Below are positions 36,124-44,595 of a stretch of DNA of 64,000 bases, in pieces. Numbering within the stretch: the stretch's first letter is position 1; every line of letters starts with the position of its first letter. The position numbers and the translations under genes are program-made. The notes under the pieces are model-generated. The model searched no databases. It saw only the letters and a list, made by a program, of their open reading frames with translations, and was not told where the DNA came from. Source of the DNA: Paracraurococcus sp042666655 (GTDB lineage: Bacteria; Pseudomonadota; Alphaproteobacteria; Acetobacterales; Acetobacteraceae); assembly GCF_042666655.1 (NCBI RefSeq), contig NZ_JBHTDE010000001.1, positions 434,001 to 498,000 on the forward strand, read 5' to 3'.

Positions 36124-36833
36124 GCGATTCGAAGAAGAAGAAGGCCGGCGGCAAGACCCCCACCGGCAAGAACAGCGGCTCCGCCAAGCGGCAGGAAGCC
36201 CCGAAGAAGGCCGAGGCGGGCGGCGGCGGCGAAGGCCGCGTGCAGTCCACCCCGGCCAAGGCCGGCAAGGCGGCGGCTTCGCCCGCCGAGAAGCCGCGCC
36301 TGGCGGTGTTCTACGCCGAGGTCATCCGCCAGCGCCTGGTGGAGGAGTTCGGCTACAAGAACCCGATGGAAGTGCCGAAGCTCGAGAAGATCGTCCTGAA
36401 CATGGGCGTCGGCGAGGCGGCGGGCGACCAGAAGAAGCTCGACGCCGCGGTGGCCGACATGACCGCGATCGCCGGCCAGCGGCCGGTGCGGACCAAGGCG
36501 AAGAAGGCCATCGCGGGCTTCAAGATCCGCGAAGGCCAGCTCATCGGCTGCAAGGTGACGCTGCGCAAGGCGCGGATGTACGAGTTCCTCGACCGTCTGG
36601 TGACCGTGGCGATGCCGCGGGTGCGGGACTTCCGGGGGCTGCCCGCGAACAAGGGCTTCGACGGCCGTGGCAACTTCGCCATGGGCATGAAGGAGCAGAT
36701 CGTGTTCCCCGAGATCAACTACGATCGGGTCGACACGGTGCGCGGCATGGACATCCAGTTCGTCACCACGGCGAAGACCGACAAGGAAGCCAAGGCCCTG
36801 CTGAAGGCCTTCCAGCTTCCTTTCCAGCCCTGA
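36120..36833 (+). CDS. rplE: 50S ribosomal protein L5 with long N-terminal extension
   Basis: 237 residues against about 179 in E. coli. The normal L5 core begins near residue 57 (FYAEVIRQRLVEEFGYKNPMEVPKLEKIVLNMGVGEA) and runs intact through the P-site loop region GQRPVRTKAKKAIAGFKIREG and the C-terminal QIVFPEINYDRVDTVRGMDI. The first ~56 residues are Lys/Ala/Gly-rich and probably disordered. ATG 36120 overlaps the rplX stop and is preceded by GAGGTG. The only internal alternative I see is a GTG at codon 41, which lacks a clear ribosome-binding site. L5 binds 5S rRNA and bridge B1b. Confidence 0.93.
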   Translation: MSDSKKKKAGGKTPTGKNSGSAKRQEAPKKAEAGGGGEGRVQSTPAKAGKAAASPAEKPRLAVFYAEVIRQRLVEEFGYKNPMEVPKLEKIVLNMGVGEAAGDQKKLDAAVADMTAIAGQRPVRTKAKKAIAGFKIREGQLIGCKVTLRKARMYEFLDRLVTVAMPRVRDFRGLPANKGFDGRGNFAMGMKEQIVFPEINYDRVDTVRGMDIQFVTTAKTDKEAKALLKAFQLPFQP

Positions 36834-36889
36834 TCTTGGAAGACCGCCCGCGGCACGCCGCGGGAGCAGGTTCCGGAGGATAGAATCGA

Positions 36890-37195
36890 ATGGCCAAGAC
36901 TTCGGCAATCGAGAAGAACAAGCGCCGTGCGAAGCTGAGCAAGGTGCATGCCTCGAAGCGCGCCACGCTGAAGGGTATCGTGATGGACCGCACCCTGCCG
37001 GTCGAGGATCGCTTCGACGCGACCCTCAAGCTGGCGCAGCTGCCGCGCAACGGTGCCCGCGTCCGCGTGCGCCTGCGCTGCGAGCTGACCGGCCGTCCGC
37101 GCGGCAACTACCGTAAGTTCAAGCTGTGCCGGAACGCGCTGCGGGATCTCGCCAACTCTGGCCAGATCCCCGGCGTGACCAAGGCGAGCTGGTAA
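36890..37195 (+). CDS. rpsN: 30S ribosomal protein S14, zinc-free form
   Basis: 101 residues, the long C-minus type without the CxxC zinc ribbon. KTSAIEKNKRRAKLSKVHASKRATLKGI leads to the conserved RVRLRCELTGRPRGNYRKFKLCRNALRDLANSGQIPGVTKASW. GGAGG precedes ATG 36890. The absence of zinc ligands means it should not need Zur-linked replacement. Confidence 0.97.
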   Translation: MAKTSAIEKNKRRAKLSKVHASKRATLKGIVMDRTLPVEDRFDATLKLAQLPRNGARVRVRLRCELTGRPRGNYRKFKLCRNALRDLANSGQIPGVTKASW

Positions 37196-37207
37196 GGAGG
37201 GCAGGCC

Positions 37208-37606
37208 ATGTCACTGTCCGATCCGCTCGGGGACATGCTCACCCGCATCCGCAATGCCCAGAGGGCCCGGCAGACGCGTTGCGTCGCCCCGGCCAGCCGG
37301 CTGCGGACCGATGTGCTGGACGTGCTGAAGCGCGAGGGTTTCATCCGCGCCTGGCGCGTGGAGCAGGACCGTCCCGGCGTCAGCCGCATCGAGATCGAGC
37401 TGAAGTATTCGGAAGGCGAGCCCGCCATCAAGGAGATCACCCGCATCTCCAAGCCCGGCCGGCGCGTCTACTCGAAGATCAAGGAGCTGCCGAAGTACTA
37501 CAACGGCCTCGGCATCTCCATCCTGTCCACGCCCCGCGGGGTGATGAGCGACAATGAGGCCCGCGCCGCCAATGTTGGCGGCGAAGTCCTCTGCCGCGTG
37601 TTCTGA
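37208..37606 (+). CDS. rpsH: 30S ribosomal protein S8
   Basis: 132 residues. SDPLGDMLTRIRNAQRARQ and the C-terminal GISILSTPRGVMSDNEARAANVGGEVLCRVF are diagnostic. S8 binds the central domain of 16S rRNA and is the spc-operon repressor in E. coli. AGGAGGG lies 6 nt before the ATG. Confidence 0.98.
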   Translation: MSLSDPLGDMLTRIRNAQRARQTRCVAPASRLRTDVLDVLKREGFIRAWRVEQDRPGVSRIEIELKYSEGEPAIKEITRISKPGRRVYSKIKELPKYYNGLGISILSTPRGVMSDNEARAANVGGEVLCRVF

Positions 37607-37620
37607 GGGAGGGAGAAGCG

Positions 37621-38154
37621 ATGTCGCGCGTCGGCAAATATCCCGTCCCGGTCCCCGCCGGCGTCCAGGTGGCGCTGCAGGGTCGGACCGTGGTCGCCAA
37701 GGGCAAGCTGGGCGAGCTCAAGCTCCCCCTGACGGACGAAGTGGATGTGGAGATCGAGGGCGGCCAGGTCGCGGTGAAGCCGCGCCGGGACGACCGCCGG
37801 TCCCGCACCATGTGGGGCACCACCCGCAGCCTGATCAACGGCATGTGCATCGGCGTCTCGACCGGCTTCACTAAGTCGATGGAGATCAACGGCACCGGCT
37901 ACCGCGCCGCGGTGCAGGGCAAGGACCTGGTCCTGGCCCTGGGTTTCAGCCACGAGGTTCGCTACCCGATCCCGGACGGGATCACCATCGTCTGCGAACG
38001 CCCGACGGCCGTGAAGGTCAGCGGTGCGGACAAGCAGCGGGTGGGCCAGGTGGCCGCCGAGATCCGCGCCTATCGCGGTCCCGAGCCCTACAAGGGCAAG
38101 GGCGTCCGCTACACCGACGAGCAGATCCTCCGGAAGGAGGGTAAGAAGAAGTAA
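37621..38154 (+). CDS. rplF: 50S ribosomal protein L6
   Basis: 177 residues. SRVGKYPVPVPAGVQVALQGRTVVAKGKLGEL and the C-terminal GPEPYKGKGVRYTDEQILRKEGKKK match the family. L6 sits at the sarcin-ricin loop near the factor site. The stop and the rplR start share one base (TAATG). Confidence 0.98.
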   Translation: MSRVGKYPVPVPAGVQVALQGRTVVAKGKLGELKLPLTDEVDVEIEGGQVAVKPRRDDRRSRTMWGTTRSLINGMCIGVSTGFTKSMEINGTGYRAAVQGKDLVLALGFSHEVRYPIPDGITIVCERPTAVKVSGADKQRVGQVAAEIRAYRGPEPYKGKGVRYTDEQILRKEGKKK

Positions 38155-38516
38155 TGGCTGACAAGCTCGCATTGCATGCGCGCCGCCGTTCGCGGCTGCG
38201 CTACCAGCTCAAGCAGAAGTCCACCGGCCGTCCGCGGTTGTCGATCTTTCGCTCGGGCAAGCACATCTATGCGCAGGTGATCGACGACGCGCAGGGGCGT
38301 ACCCTCGCCGCCGCCTCGACGATCGAGAAGGAACTGCGCGAGAGCCTGAAGACCGGGGCGGACAAGGACGCCGCCGTGGTCGTCGGCAAGCGCGTGGCCG
38401 AGCGGGCGCTGGCTGCCGGCGTCACCGCGGTGGTCTTCGACCGTGGGCCCTACCTGTATCATGGCCGGGTCAAGGCCCTGGCCGACGCCGCCCGCGAGGG
38501 CGGACTGTCGTTCTGA
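38154..38516 (+). CDS. rplR: 50S ribosomal protein L18
   Basis: 120 residues. A basic N-terminus (ALHARRRSRLRYQLKQKSTGRPRLSIFRSGKHIYAQVIDD) is followed by AAVVVGKRVAERALAAGVTAVVFDRG and YHGRVKALADAAREGGL. It binds 5S rRNA with L5. Its ribosome-binding site AAGGAGG lies in the end of rplF. Confidence 0.98.
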   Translation: MADKLALHARRRSRLRYQLKQKSTGRPRLSIFRSGKHIYAQVIDDAQGRTLAAASTIEKELRESLKTGADKDAAVVVGKRVAERALAAGVTAVVFDRGPYLYHGRVKALADAAREGGLSF

Positions 38517-38526
38517 GGATCTCATA

Positions 38527-39177
38527 ATGGCACGTACCCCTCATAGCGGCGGCGGCGGTGAACATGGCGGTGGCGAAGGCGACCGTCGTCGCGGCCGCGG
38601 CCGCGATCGCGGCGGCGAGAACCGGCAGGAGCGCACGGACGGCGACGAGCTGAAGGACAAGCTCGTCACCATCAACCGCGTCGCCAAGGTGGTCAAAGGC
38701 GGCCGGCGCTTCAGCTTCGCGGCGCTCGTCGTCGTCGGCGACCAGAAGGGCCGGGTCGGCTGGGGCGCCGGCAAGGCGCGCGAGGTCCCGGAGGCGATCC
38801 GCAAGGCGACCGAGCAGGCGAAGCGGACCATGATCCGCGTGCCGATGCGGGAAGGCCGGACGCTGCACCACGACGTCATCGGCGAGTTCGGCGCCGGCCG
38901 GGTCATCCTGCGGGCAGCCCCCGCCGGTACCGGCATCATCGCCGGCGGCCCGATGCGCGCGATCTTCGAGACGCTGGGCATGGGCGACGTCGTGGCCAAG
39001 TGCCTCGGCTCGACCAACCCGCACAACATGATCAAGGCCACCTTCGCGGCGCTGACGCGCTCGACCAGCCCCCGGGCGGTCGCGGCACGGCGTGGCAAGA
39101 AGGTGTCGGACCTGCTTGGCCCCCGCAAGGACCAGGCGCCGGCCGAGGCCGCTGCGGCGGAGGCAGCCAATGTCTGA
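38527..39177 (+). CDS. rpsE: 30S ribosomal protein S5
   Basis: 216 residues, about 50 more than E. coli S5. The first ~45 residues are a Gly/Arg-rich tail. The core runs KLVTINRVAKVVKGGRRFSFAALVVVGDQKGRVGWGAGKA to LGSTNPHNMIKATFAAL. The spectinomycin-site loop (VAKVVKGGRRF) is wild type. ATG 38527 follows GAGGATCT; an in-frame upstream start at 38443 lies within rplR. The end overlaps rpmD by 8 nt. Confidence 0.96.
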   Translation: MARTPHSGGGGEHGGGEGDRRRGRGRDRGGENRQERTDGDELKDKLVTINRVAKVVKGGRRFSFAALVVVGDQKGRVGWGAGKAREVPEAIRKATEQAKRTMIRVPMREGRTLHHDVIGEFGAGRVILRAAPAGTGIIAGGPMRAIFETLGMGDVVAKCLGSTNPHNMIKATFAALTRSTSPRAVAARRGKKVSDLLGPRKDQAPAEAAAAEAANV

Positions 39178-39376
39178 TGTGAAGAAGACCGTGAAGGTGA
39201 CCCAGACCGGGTCGCCGATCGGCCGCAAGCCCGGCCAGAAGGAAACGCTGATCGGGCTCGGCCTCAACAAGATGCACCGCTCGCGGGAGCTGGAGGATAC
39301 TCCTTCGGTCCGCGGCATGATCCGGAAGGTCGCCCACCTGATCAAGGTGGACGAAACCCCCGGGACCGGTGGGTGA
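39170..39376 (+). CDS. rpmD: 50S ribosomal protein L30
   Basis: 68 residues. KKTVKVTQTGSPIGRKPGQKETLIGLGLNKMHRSRELEDTPSVRGMIRKVAHLIKV is the whole fold. ATG 39170 lies inside the end of rpsE, with GGAGG about 6 nt upstream. rplO starts 1 bp after the stop. Confidence 0.97.
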   Translation: MSDVKKTVKVTQTGSPIGRKPGQKETLIGLGLNKMHRSRELEDTPSVRGMIRKVAHLIKVDETPGTGG

Positions 39377-39377
39377 C

Positions 39378-39875
39378 ATGAAGCTCAACGAGATTCGCGA
39401 CAACAAGGGCGCGCACTACAAGTCGAAGCGCCTCGGCCGGGGCATCGGCTCCGGCAAGGGCAAGACGTCCGGCAAGGGCGTCAAGGGTCAGAAGGCGCGT
39501 GAAGGCGTCTCCCTGAACGGCTTCGAAGGCGGCCAGCTGCCGATCTACCGGCGGCTGCCGAAGCGCGGCTTCGTCAACATCTTCCGCAAGGAATATGCGC
39601 CGATCAACCTAGGCGCGCTGACGAAGGCGCTGGCCGAGGGCCGTCTGCCGGCCGGTGAGCCAATCACCGAGGACACGCTGCGCACGGCGGGGCTCATCCG
39701 CACCGGCGGCAAGGTCGTCGGCGTCCGCCTGCTGGCGAACGGCGCGATCGACCAGGCGGTGCACATCACCGTCTCCGGTGCCTCCGTCGCCGCCATCGCG
39801 GCGGTCGAGGCGGCCGGTGGCACGGTGACGCTGCCGCCGCCGAAGGCCGAAGCCGAGGCTCCAGCCGCAGGCTGA
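39378..39875 (+). CDS. rplO: 50S ribosomal protein L15
   Basis: 165 residues. MKLNEIRDNKGAHYKSKRLGRGIGSGKGKTSGKGVKGQKAR is the basic tail that threads into 23S rRNA. EGGQLPIYRRLPKRGF and the C-terminal domain (VHITVSGASVAAIAAVEAAGGTV) follow, then an Ala/Glu-rich tail. ATG 39378 is the family start; an overlapping GTG at 39369 is possible. Confidence 0.97.
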   Translation: MKLNEIRDNKGAHYKSKRLGRGIGSGKGKTSGKGVKGQKAREGVSLNGFEGGQLPIYRRLPKRGFVNIFRKEYAPINLGALTKALAEGRLPAGEPITEDTLRTAGLIRTGGKVVGVRLLANGAIDQAVHITVSGASVAAIAAVEAAGGTVTLPPPKAEAEAPAAG

Positions 39876-39995
39876 CGCTTGCCGCCCGGCAGGGCGGGGG
39901 CTACCTAATCAGGGAATCGTGGCTGCGGCGCCACGGCCGGGGGGGCGATCCTCCCGGTTGTCGGCGCCGTTGCCGTGTGGAGGGTACGCAGTCCC

Positions 39996-41360
39996 ATGGC
40001 CTCCGCCGCCGAGCAGCTCGCGGGTAATCTGAATTTCGGCGTCCTGTCGAAGGCGACCGAGCTCAAGAAGCGCATCTGGTTCACCCTGGGGGCGCTGATC
40101 GTCGTCCGCATCGGCACCTATGTGCCGGTCCCGGGAATCGATGCGGCCGTGATGGGAGAGATCCTCGCCCAGCACGGTGGCGGCATCCTCGGCATGTTCG
40201 ACATGTTCACCGGCGGCGCGCTCGGGCGCATGACCGTCTTCGCGCTGAACATCATGCCCTACATCTCGGCCAGCATCATCATCCAGCTGATGTCGGCCGC
40301 CGTCCCGGCGCTCGAGACCCTGAAGAAGGAAGGCGAGGCGGGGCGCAAGAAGCTCAATCAGTATACGCGGTACCTGACCGTGCTGATTGCCATATTCCAG
40401 GCCTGGGGCATCGCCATCGGGTTGGAATCGATGCGCGGGGCCTTCGGCAACGCGGTCCATGACCCCGGGATGTTCTTCCGGCTGTCCTGCGTCATCACGC
40501 TGGTCGGCGGGACGATGTTCCTGATGTGGCTGGGCGAGCAGATCACCGCGCGCGGCGTCGGCAACGGCATCTCGCTCATCATCTTCGCCGGCATCGTCGC
40601 CAACCTGCCGCATGCCCTGGTCTCGACGCTCGAGCTGGGCCGGACCGGCGCGCTGTCGACCTTCTTCATCATCTTCTTCCTGCTGGCCGCGCTCGCGGTG
40701 ATCGCCCTGGTGGTCTTCGTCGAGCGGGCCCAGCGCCGCATCCCGGTGCAGTATCCCAAGCGCCAGGTCGGCAACCGGATGTTTGGCGGCGAAGCCACCC
40801 ATTTGCCGTTGAAGTTGAATACCGCGGGCGTGATCCCGCCGATCTTCGCCTCCTCCCTGCTGTTGCTGCCGGCGACGGTGGCGGGCTTCGCGGCTGGGCC
40901 GAGCAACGACGACGGCATCCTGCAGATGGTGGCCAACGCCCTGGCGCATGGCCAGCCGCTCTACATGGCGCTGTACATGGCGCTGATCATCTTCTTCGCC
41001 TTTTTCTACACGGCCGTGGTGTTCAACCCGACCGAGACGGCGGACAACCTGAAGAAATATGGCGGCTTCGTCCCCGGCATCCGGCCAGGGCAGAACACCG
41101 CCGACTATTTCGACCGGGTGCTGACCCGGCTGACCGCGGTGGGCGCGCTCTATCTCTGCCTGGTCTGCATCCTGCCGGAGATCCTGATCAGCCATTATGG
41201 CGTTCCTTTCTACTTCGGCGGCACCTCGCTGTTGATCATCGTCTCGGTCACCATGGACACCGTGGCGCAGATCCAGTCGCATCTGTTCGCCCATCAGTAT
41301 GAGGGCCTGATCAAGAAGGCCCGGCTCGGTGGGCGCGGCTCGCCGCGGCCGCGCAGCTGA
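39996..41360 (+). CDS. secY: Protein translocase channel subunit SecY
   Basis: 454 residues with ten membrane helices. Visible landmarks are the amphipathic start FGVLSKATELKKRIWFTLGALIVVRIGTYVPVPGI, the plug region FDMFTGGALGRMTVFALNIMPYISASIIIQL, and the cytoplasmic loops GEAGRKKLNQYTRYLTV and KRQVGNRMFGGEATHLPLKLNTAGVIPPIFA. With SecE (10242-10436) it forms the Sec pore. GGAGGG precedes ATG 39996 at about 13 nt. adk follows, the usual alphaproteobacterial order. Confidence 0.98.
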   Translation: MASAAEQLAGNLNFGVLSKATELKKRIWFTLGALIVVRIGTYVPVPGIDAAVMGEILAQHGGGILGMFDMFTGGALGRMTVFALNIMPYISASIIIQLMSAAVPALETLKKEGEAGRKKLNQYTRYLTVLIAIFQAWGIAIGLESMRGAFGNAVHDPGMFFRLSCVITLVGGTMFLMWLGEQITARGVGNGISLIIFAGIVANLPHALVSTLELGRTGALSTFFIIFFLLAALAVIALVVFVERAQRRIPVQYPKRQVGNRMFGGEATHLPLKLNTAGVIPPIFASSLLLLPATVAGFAAGPSNDDGILQMVANALAHGQPLYMALYMALIIFFAFFYTAVVFNPTETADNLKKYGGFVPGIRPGQNTADYFDRVLTRLTAVGALYLCLVCILPEILISHYGVPFYFGGTSLLIIVSVTMDTVAQIQSHLFAHQYEGLIKKARLGGRGSPRPRS

Positions 41361-41382
41361 GGCCACGCCGGGGGGCGTGGCC
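41361..41382 (+). terminator. Hairpin immediately after secY
   Basis: GGCCACGCC (41361-41369), loop GGGG, GGCGTGGCC (41374-41382), starting at the base after the secY stop. No T-run follows, so termination is at most partial; it may set the secY to adk ratio or protect the 3' end of the message. Confidence 0.45.
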
Positions 41383-41442
41383 CTGACCAAGGACAAAGCG
41401 CGGGCGCCGGGGCGGCCGCGCGAAGCGATGGGGATGACGGGC

Positions 41443-42105
41443 ATGAACCTGATCCTGCTGGGCCCGCCAGGCGCCGGCAAAGGCACCCAGGCCAAGCGCC
41501 TGGAGGACCGCTACGGGCTGCGGCAGGTCTCGACCGGGGACATGCTCCGGGCCGAGGTCAGGTCGGGCTCCGAGATCGGCCTCCAGGCCAAGACGATCAT
41601 GGAACGCGGCGAGCTGGTGCCCGATGCGATCATCATCGCCATGCTCGCCGCCCGGGTCTCCCAGGCAGACGTCGCCGACGGCTTCATCCTGGACGGCTTC
41701 CCCCGCACGGTGCCGCAGGCCGAGGCGCTCGACCTGATGCTGCAGCAGAAATCGATGCCGCTGCATCATGTGATCGAGCTCCAGGTCGACGATGCGGCGC
41801 TGGTCGACCGAATCTCCGGCCGCTTCACTTGCGCGAAGTGCGGAGAGGGCTATCACGACAGCTTCAAGCAGCCGAAGGCTGCCGGAGTCTGCGATCTCTG
41901 CGGCGGCACGGAATTCACCCGTCGCGCCGACGACAACGCGACGACGGTGGCCTCGCGGCTGGAGGCCTATCACCGCCAGACGGCGCCCCTGCTGCCCTAC
42001 TACGCCTCCAGGGGTGTGCTGCGGGTGGTGGACGGCATGGCGGAGATGGATACGGTGGCAGGGCAGATCGAGGCCATCCTCGGTCCCTTGCCGCAAAAGG
42101 GTTGA
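41443..42105 (+). CDS. adk: Adenylate kinase, zinc-lid type
   Basis: 220 residues. The P-loop GPPGAGKGT is at residues 7-15, DGFPRT at 84-89, and the long LID carries four cysteines (Cys130, Cys133, Cys150, Cys153), a zinc ribbon rather than the hydrogen-bonded lid of E. coli. It interconverts ATP + AMP and 2 ADP. I chose ATG 41443 because the family starts MNLILLGPPG; in-frame ATGs at 41428 and 41434 are possible and none has a strong ribosome-binding site. The stop overlaps the -35 of the next promoter. Confidence 0.96.
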   Translation: MNLILLGPPGAGKGTQAKRLEDRYGLRQVSTGDMLRAEVRSGSEIGLQAKTIMERGELVPDAIIIAMLAARVSQADVADGFILDGFPRTVPQAEALDLMLQQKSMPLHHVIELQVDDAALVDRISGRFTCAKCGEGYHDSFKQPKAAGVCDLCGGTEFTRRADDNATTVASRLEAYHRQTAPLLPYYASRGVLRVVDGMAEMDTVAGQIEAILGPLPQKG

Positions 42106-42129
42106 CGGTTCGGCGGCGCTGCGTATAGT
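42102..42129 (+). promoter_or_regulatory. Strong promoter candidate for rpsM-rpsK-rpoA-rplQ
   Basis: TTGACG (42102-42107), a 16-bp spacer and TATAGT (42124-42129), each 5 of 6 to consensus. The -35 contains the adk stop codon. It is the best-matching promoter I found in the window and leaves a leader of about 150 nt before rpsM. Confidence 0.7.
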
Positions 42130-42288
42130 CCGCGCCTCCCGCGGACATGGGTGGCCCTCTGGCCGCCATGGCTGCGCTTAGCCGTTCATCTGGCTTTACG
42201 AAGATCACCTCGCCGGGATGGCGTGTGGGCCAAGGTGGCTCCCGCTGCGCCGGTTCAAGCAGGAGCGACAGGCTCCAGGAGCTCAGCA

Positions 42289-42666
42289 GTGGCGCGCATC
42301 GCCGGTGTCAACATTCCCACGAATAAGCGCGTGCTTATTTCGCTGCGCTATATCTATGGCATCGGCCCCAAGCATGCGGCCGACATCTGCCAGACGCTCT
42401 CCATTCCGGAAGATCGCCGCGTCAACCAGCTGACGGACGAGGAAATCCTCAAGATCCGTGAGTTGATCGACCGCGAATACCGGGTCGAGGGCGACCTTCG
42501 CCGCGAAGTGGCGATGAACATCAAGCGGCTGATGGACATGGCCTGCTACCGCGGCCTGCGCCATCGCCGTGGCCTGCCGGTCCGCGGCCAGCGCACGCAT
42601 ACCAATGCGCGCACCCGCAAGGGCAAGGCGGTCGCGATCGCCGGCAAGAAGAAGGTGACCAAGTAA
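42289..42666 (+). CDS. rpsM: 30S ribosomal protein S13
   Basis: 125 residues. ARIAGVNIPTNKRVLISLRYIYGIGPKHAADIC, the helix-two-turn-helix and RGLRHRRGLPVRGQRTHTNARTRKG are diagnostic. S13 contacts P-site tRNA from the 30S head. The start is GTG at 42289, with AGGAG 8 nt upstream; no ATG fits the family N-terminus. rpmJ (L36), found before rpsM in many bacteria, is absent here. Confidence 0.97.
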   Translation: MARIAGVNIPTNKRVLISLRYIYGIGPKHAADICQTLSIPEDRRVNQLTDEEILKIRELIDREYRVEGDLRREVAMNIKRLMDMACYRGLRHRRGLPVRGQRTHTNARTRKGKAVAIAGKKKVTK

Positions 42667-42667
42667 G

Positions 42668-43066
42668 ATGGCGCGCGATCCCAAGGCGGCCCGTACGCCC
42701 CGCAAGAAGGAGCGCAAGAACATCGCCACCGGCGTGGCGCATGTGCTTGCTTCCTTTAACAACACCATCGTGACGATCACCGACGCCCAGGGCAACGCGA
42801 TCGCCTGGTCGTCCTCTGGCAGCCAGGGCTTCAAGGGCAGCCGGAAGTCCACCCCCTACGCGGCGCAGGTCGCCGCCGAGGACGCGGGCAAGAAGGCCCG
42901 CGAACACGGGATGGAGACGCTGGAGATCATGGTGAGCGGCCCGGGTTCGGGGCGTGAGTCCGCCCTGCGCGCGCTGCAGGCGGTCGGTTTCTATGTCACG
43001 GCGATCCGTGACGTGACGCCGATCCCGCACAATGGCTGCCGCCCTCGCAAGCGTCGGCGCGTCTGA
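42668..43066 (+). CDS. rpsK: 30S ribosomal protein S11
   Basis: 132 residues. GVAHVLASFNNTIVTITDAQGNAIAWSSSGSQGFKGSRKSTPYAAQ and RDVTPIPHNGCRPRKRRRV are the family core. S11 sits on the platform near the Shine-Dalgarno helix. It starts 1 bp after rpsM. Confidence 0.98.
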   Translation: MARDPKAARTPRKKERKNIATGVAHVLASFNNTIVTITDAQGNAIAWSSSGSQGFKGSRKSTPYAAQVAAEDAGKKAREHGMETLEIMVSGPGSGRESALRALQAVGFYVTAIRDVTPIPHNGCRPRKRRRV

Positions 43067-43097
43067 CGCGGCAACTGGGGAAAGGGGCCGCAAGGAG

Positions 43098-44120
43098 ATG
43101 CTCGTGATCGAGAGGAATTGGCGGTCGCTGATTCGCCCGGAAAAGCTGGGCGTCGAGGTCGGGTCTGATCCCGACCGCGTGGCGACCATCGTGGCCGAAC
43201 CGCTGGAGCGCGGCTTCGGCATGACGCTCGGCAACGCGTTGCGCCGCGTGCTGCTGTCGTCGCTGCAGGGCGCCGCGGTGACCGCGCTGAAGATCGACGG
43301 CGTGCTGCACGAGTTCAGCAGCATCCAGGGCGTGCGTGAAGACGTCACCGACCTGGTGCTGAACGTGAAGCAGCTTGCCATCCGGATGCAGGGCGAGGGG
43401 CCGAAGCGCCTCATGCTCACCGCGACCGGCCCGGGCGAGGTGACCGCCGGCCAGATCCAGACCACCGGCGACATCGAGATCTCGAACCCGGACCTGGTGA
43501 TCTGCACGCTCGACGACGGCGCCAAGCTGTCGATGGAGCTGACGGTCAATACCGGCAAGGGCTACGTCCCCGCGTCGATGAACCGGCCGGAAGACGCGCC
43601 GATCGGTCTGATCCCGGTGGATGCGATCTACTCGCCCGTCCGCCGCGTGGCCTACCGCGTGGAGCCGACGCGCGTCGGTCAGGTGACGGACTACGACAAG
43701 CTCGTCCTGAACGTCGAGACCGACGGCACGGTGGCGCCCGAGGACGCGGTGGCGCTCGCTGCCCGCATCCTGCAGGACCAGCTGCAGCTGTTCATCAACT
43801 TCGACGAGCCGCGCGAGCGGAAGGTCGAGGAAGAGCGTGACGACCTGCCGTTCAACCGCAACCTGCTGCGCAAGGTCGATGAGCTCGAGCTCTCGGTCCG
43901 CTCGGCGAACTGCCTGAAGAACGACAACATCGTCTATATCGGCGACCTGGTGCAGAAGACCGAGCAGGAGATGCTCCGCACGCCGAACTTCGGCCGCAAG
44001 TCGCTGAACGAGATCAAGGAAGTGCTCGCTTCCATGGGCCTCGGCCTCGGCATGACGGTGACGGGCTGGCCGCCGGAGAACATCGAAGACCTGGCCAAGA
44101 AGCTCGAAGAGCCGTTCTGA
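43098..44120 (+). CDS. rpoA: DNA-directed RNA polymerase subunit alpha
   Basis: 340 residues. The N-terminal dimerisation domain has GFGMTLGNALRRVLLSSLQGAAV (residues about 40-62). The C-terminal domain for UP elements and activators has ELELSVRSANCLKNDNIVYIGDLV and TPNFGRKSLNEIKEVL near residues 265-310. AAGGAG directly abuts ATG 43098, so the in-frame GTG at 43104 (spacing 6) may be the true start. Confidence 0.97.
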   Translation: MLVIERNWRSLIRPEKLGVEVGSDPDRVATIVAEPLERGFGMTLGNALRRVLLSSLQGAAVTALKIDGVLHEFSSIQGVREDVTDLVLNVKQLAIRMQGEGPKRLMLTATGPGEVTAGQIQTTGDIEISNPDLVICTLDDGAKLSMELTVNTGKGYVPASMNRPEDAPIGLIPVDAIYSPVRRVAYRVEPTRVGQVTDYDKLVLNVETDGTVAPEDAVALAARILQDQLQLFINFDEPRERKVEEERDDLPFNRNLLRKVDELELSVRSANCLKNDNIVYIGDLVQKTEQEMLRTPNFGRKSLNEIKEVLASMGLGLGMTVTGWPPENIEDLAKKLEEPF

Positions 44121-44146
44121 CCCCGGCGATTTAGGAACCTACGACA

Positions 44147-44569
44147 ATGCGTCACGGAATGGCGGGGCGGAAGCTCAACGTCACCTCCACCCACCGGCTC
44201 GCCATGTTCCGCAACATGGCGACCAGCCTGCTGAAGCACGAGCAGATCACCACCACGCTGCCCAAGGCGAAGGAGCTGCGCCCGTATGTCGAGCGCATCA
44301 TCACCCTTGGCAAGCGCGGCGGTCTGCATGCGCGGCGCCAGGCCTATGCGCAGATCATGGACGCGAAGGTGGTGGACAAGCTCTTCACCGTCATCGCCGA
44401 CCGCTACAAGGGGCGTGCCGGTGGCTACACCCGCGTCCTGAAGGCGGGCATGCGCTACGGCGATGCGGCCGACATGGCGGTGATCGAGCTGGTCGATCGC
44501 GATGTCGCGGCCAAGGGCCTCGACAGCGGCCCGAAGCCCGAAGTGGCCGAGGAGCAGGAGGCGGCGTAA
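44147..44569 (+). CDS. rplQ: 50S ribosomal protein L17
   Basis: 140 residues. MRHGMAGRKLNVTSTHRLAMFRNMATSLLKHEQITTTLPKAKELRPYVERIITLGKRG and GYTRVLKAGMRYGDAADMAVIELVDR are diagnostic. It is the last gene of the large ribosomal cluster, 26 bp after rpoA, and is followed by a hairpin and a convergent gene. Confidence 0.98.
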   Translation: MRHGMAGRKLNVTSTHRLAMFRNMATSLLKHEQITTTLPKAKELRPYVERIITLGKRGGLHARRQAYAQIMDAKVVDKLFTVIADRYKGRAGGYTRVLKAGMRYGDAADMAVIELVDRDVAAKGLDSGPKPEVAEEQEAA

Positions 44570-44595
44570 GCCCCCTCCTTCTGCCGGATATCCGG

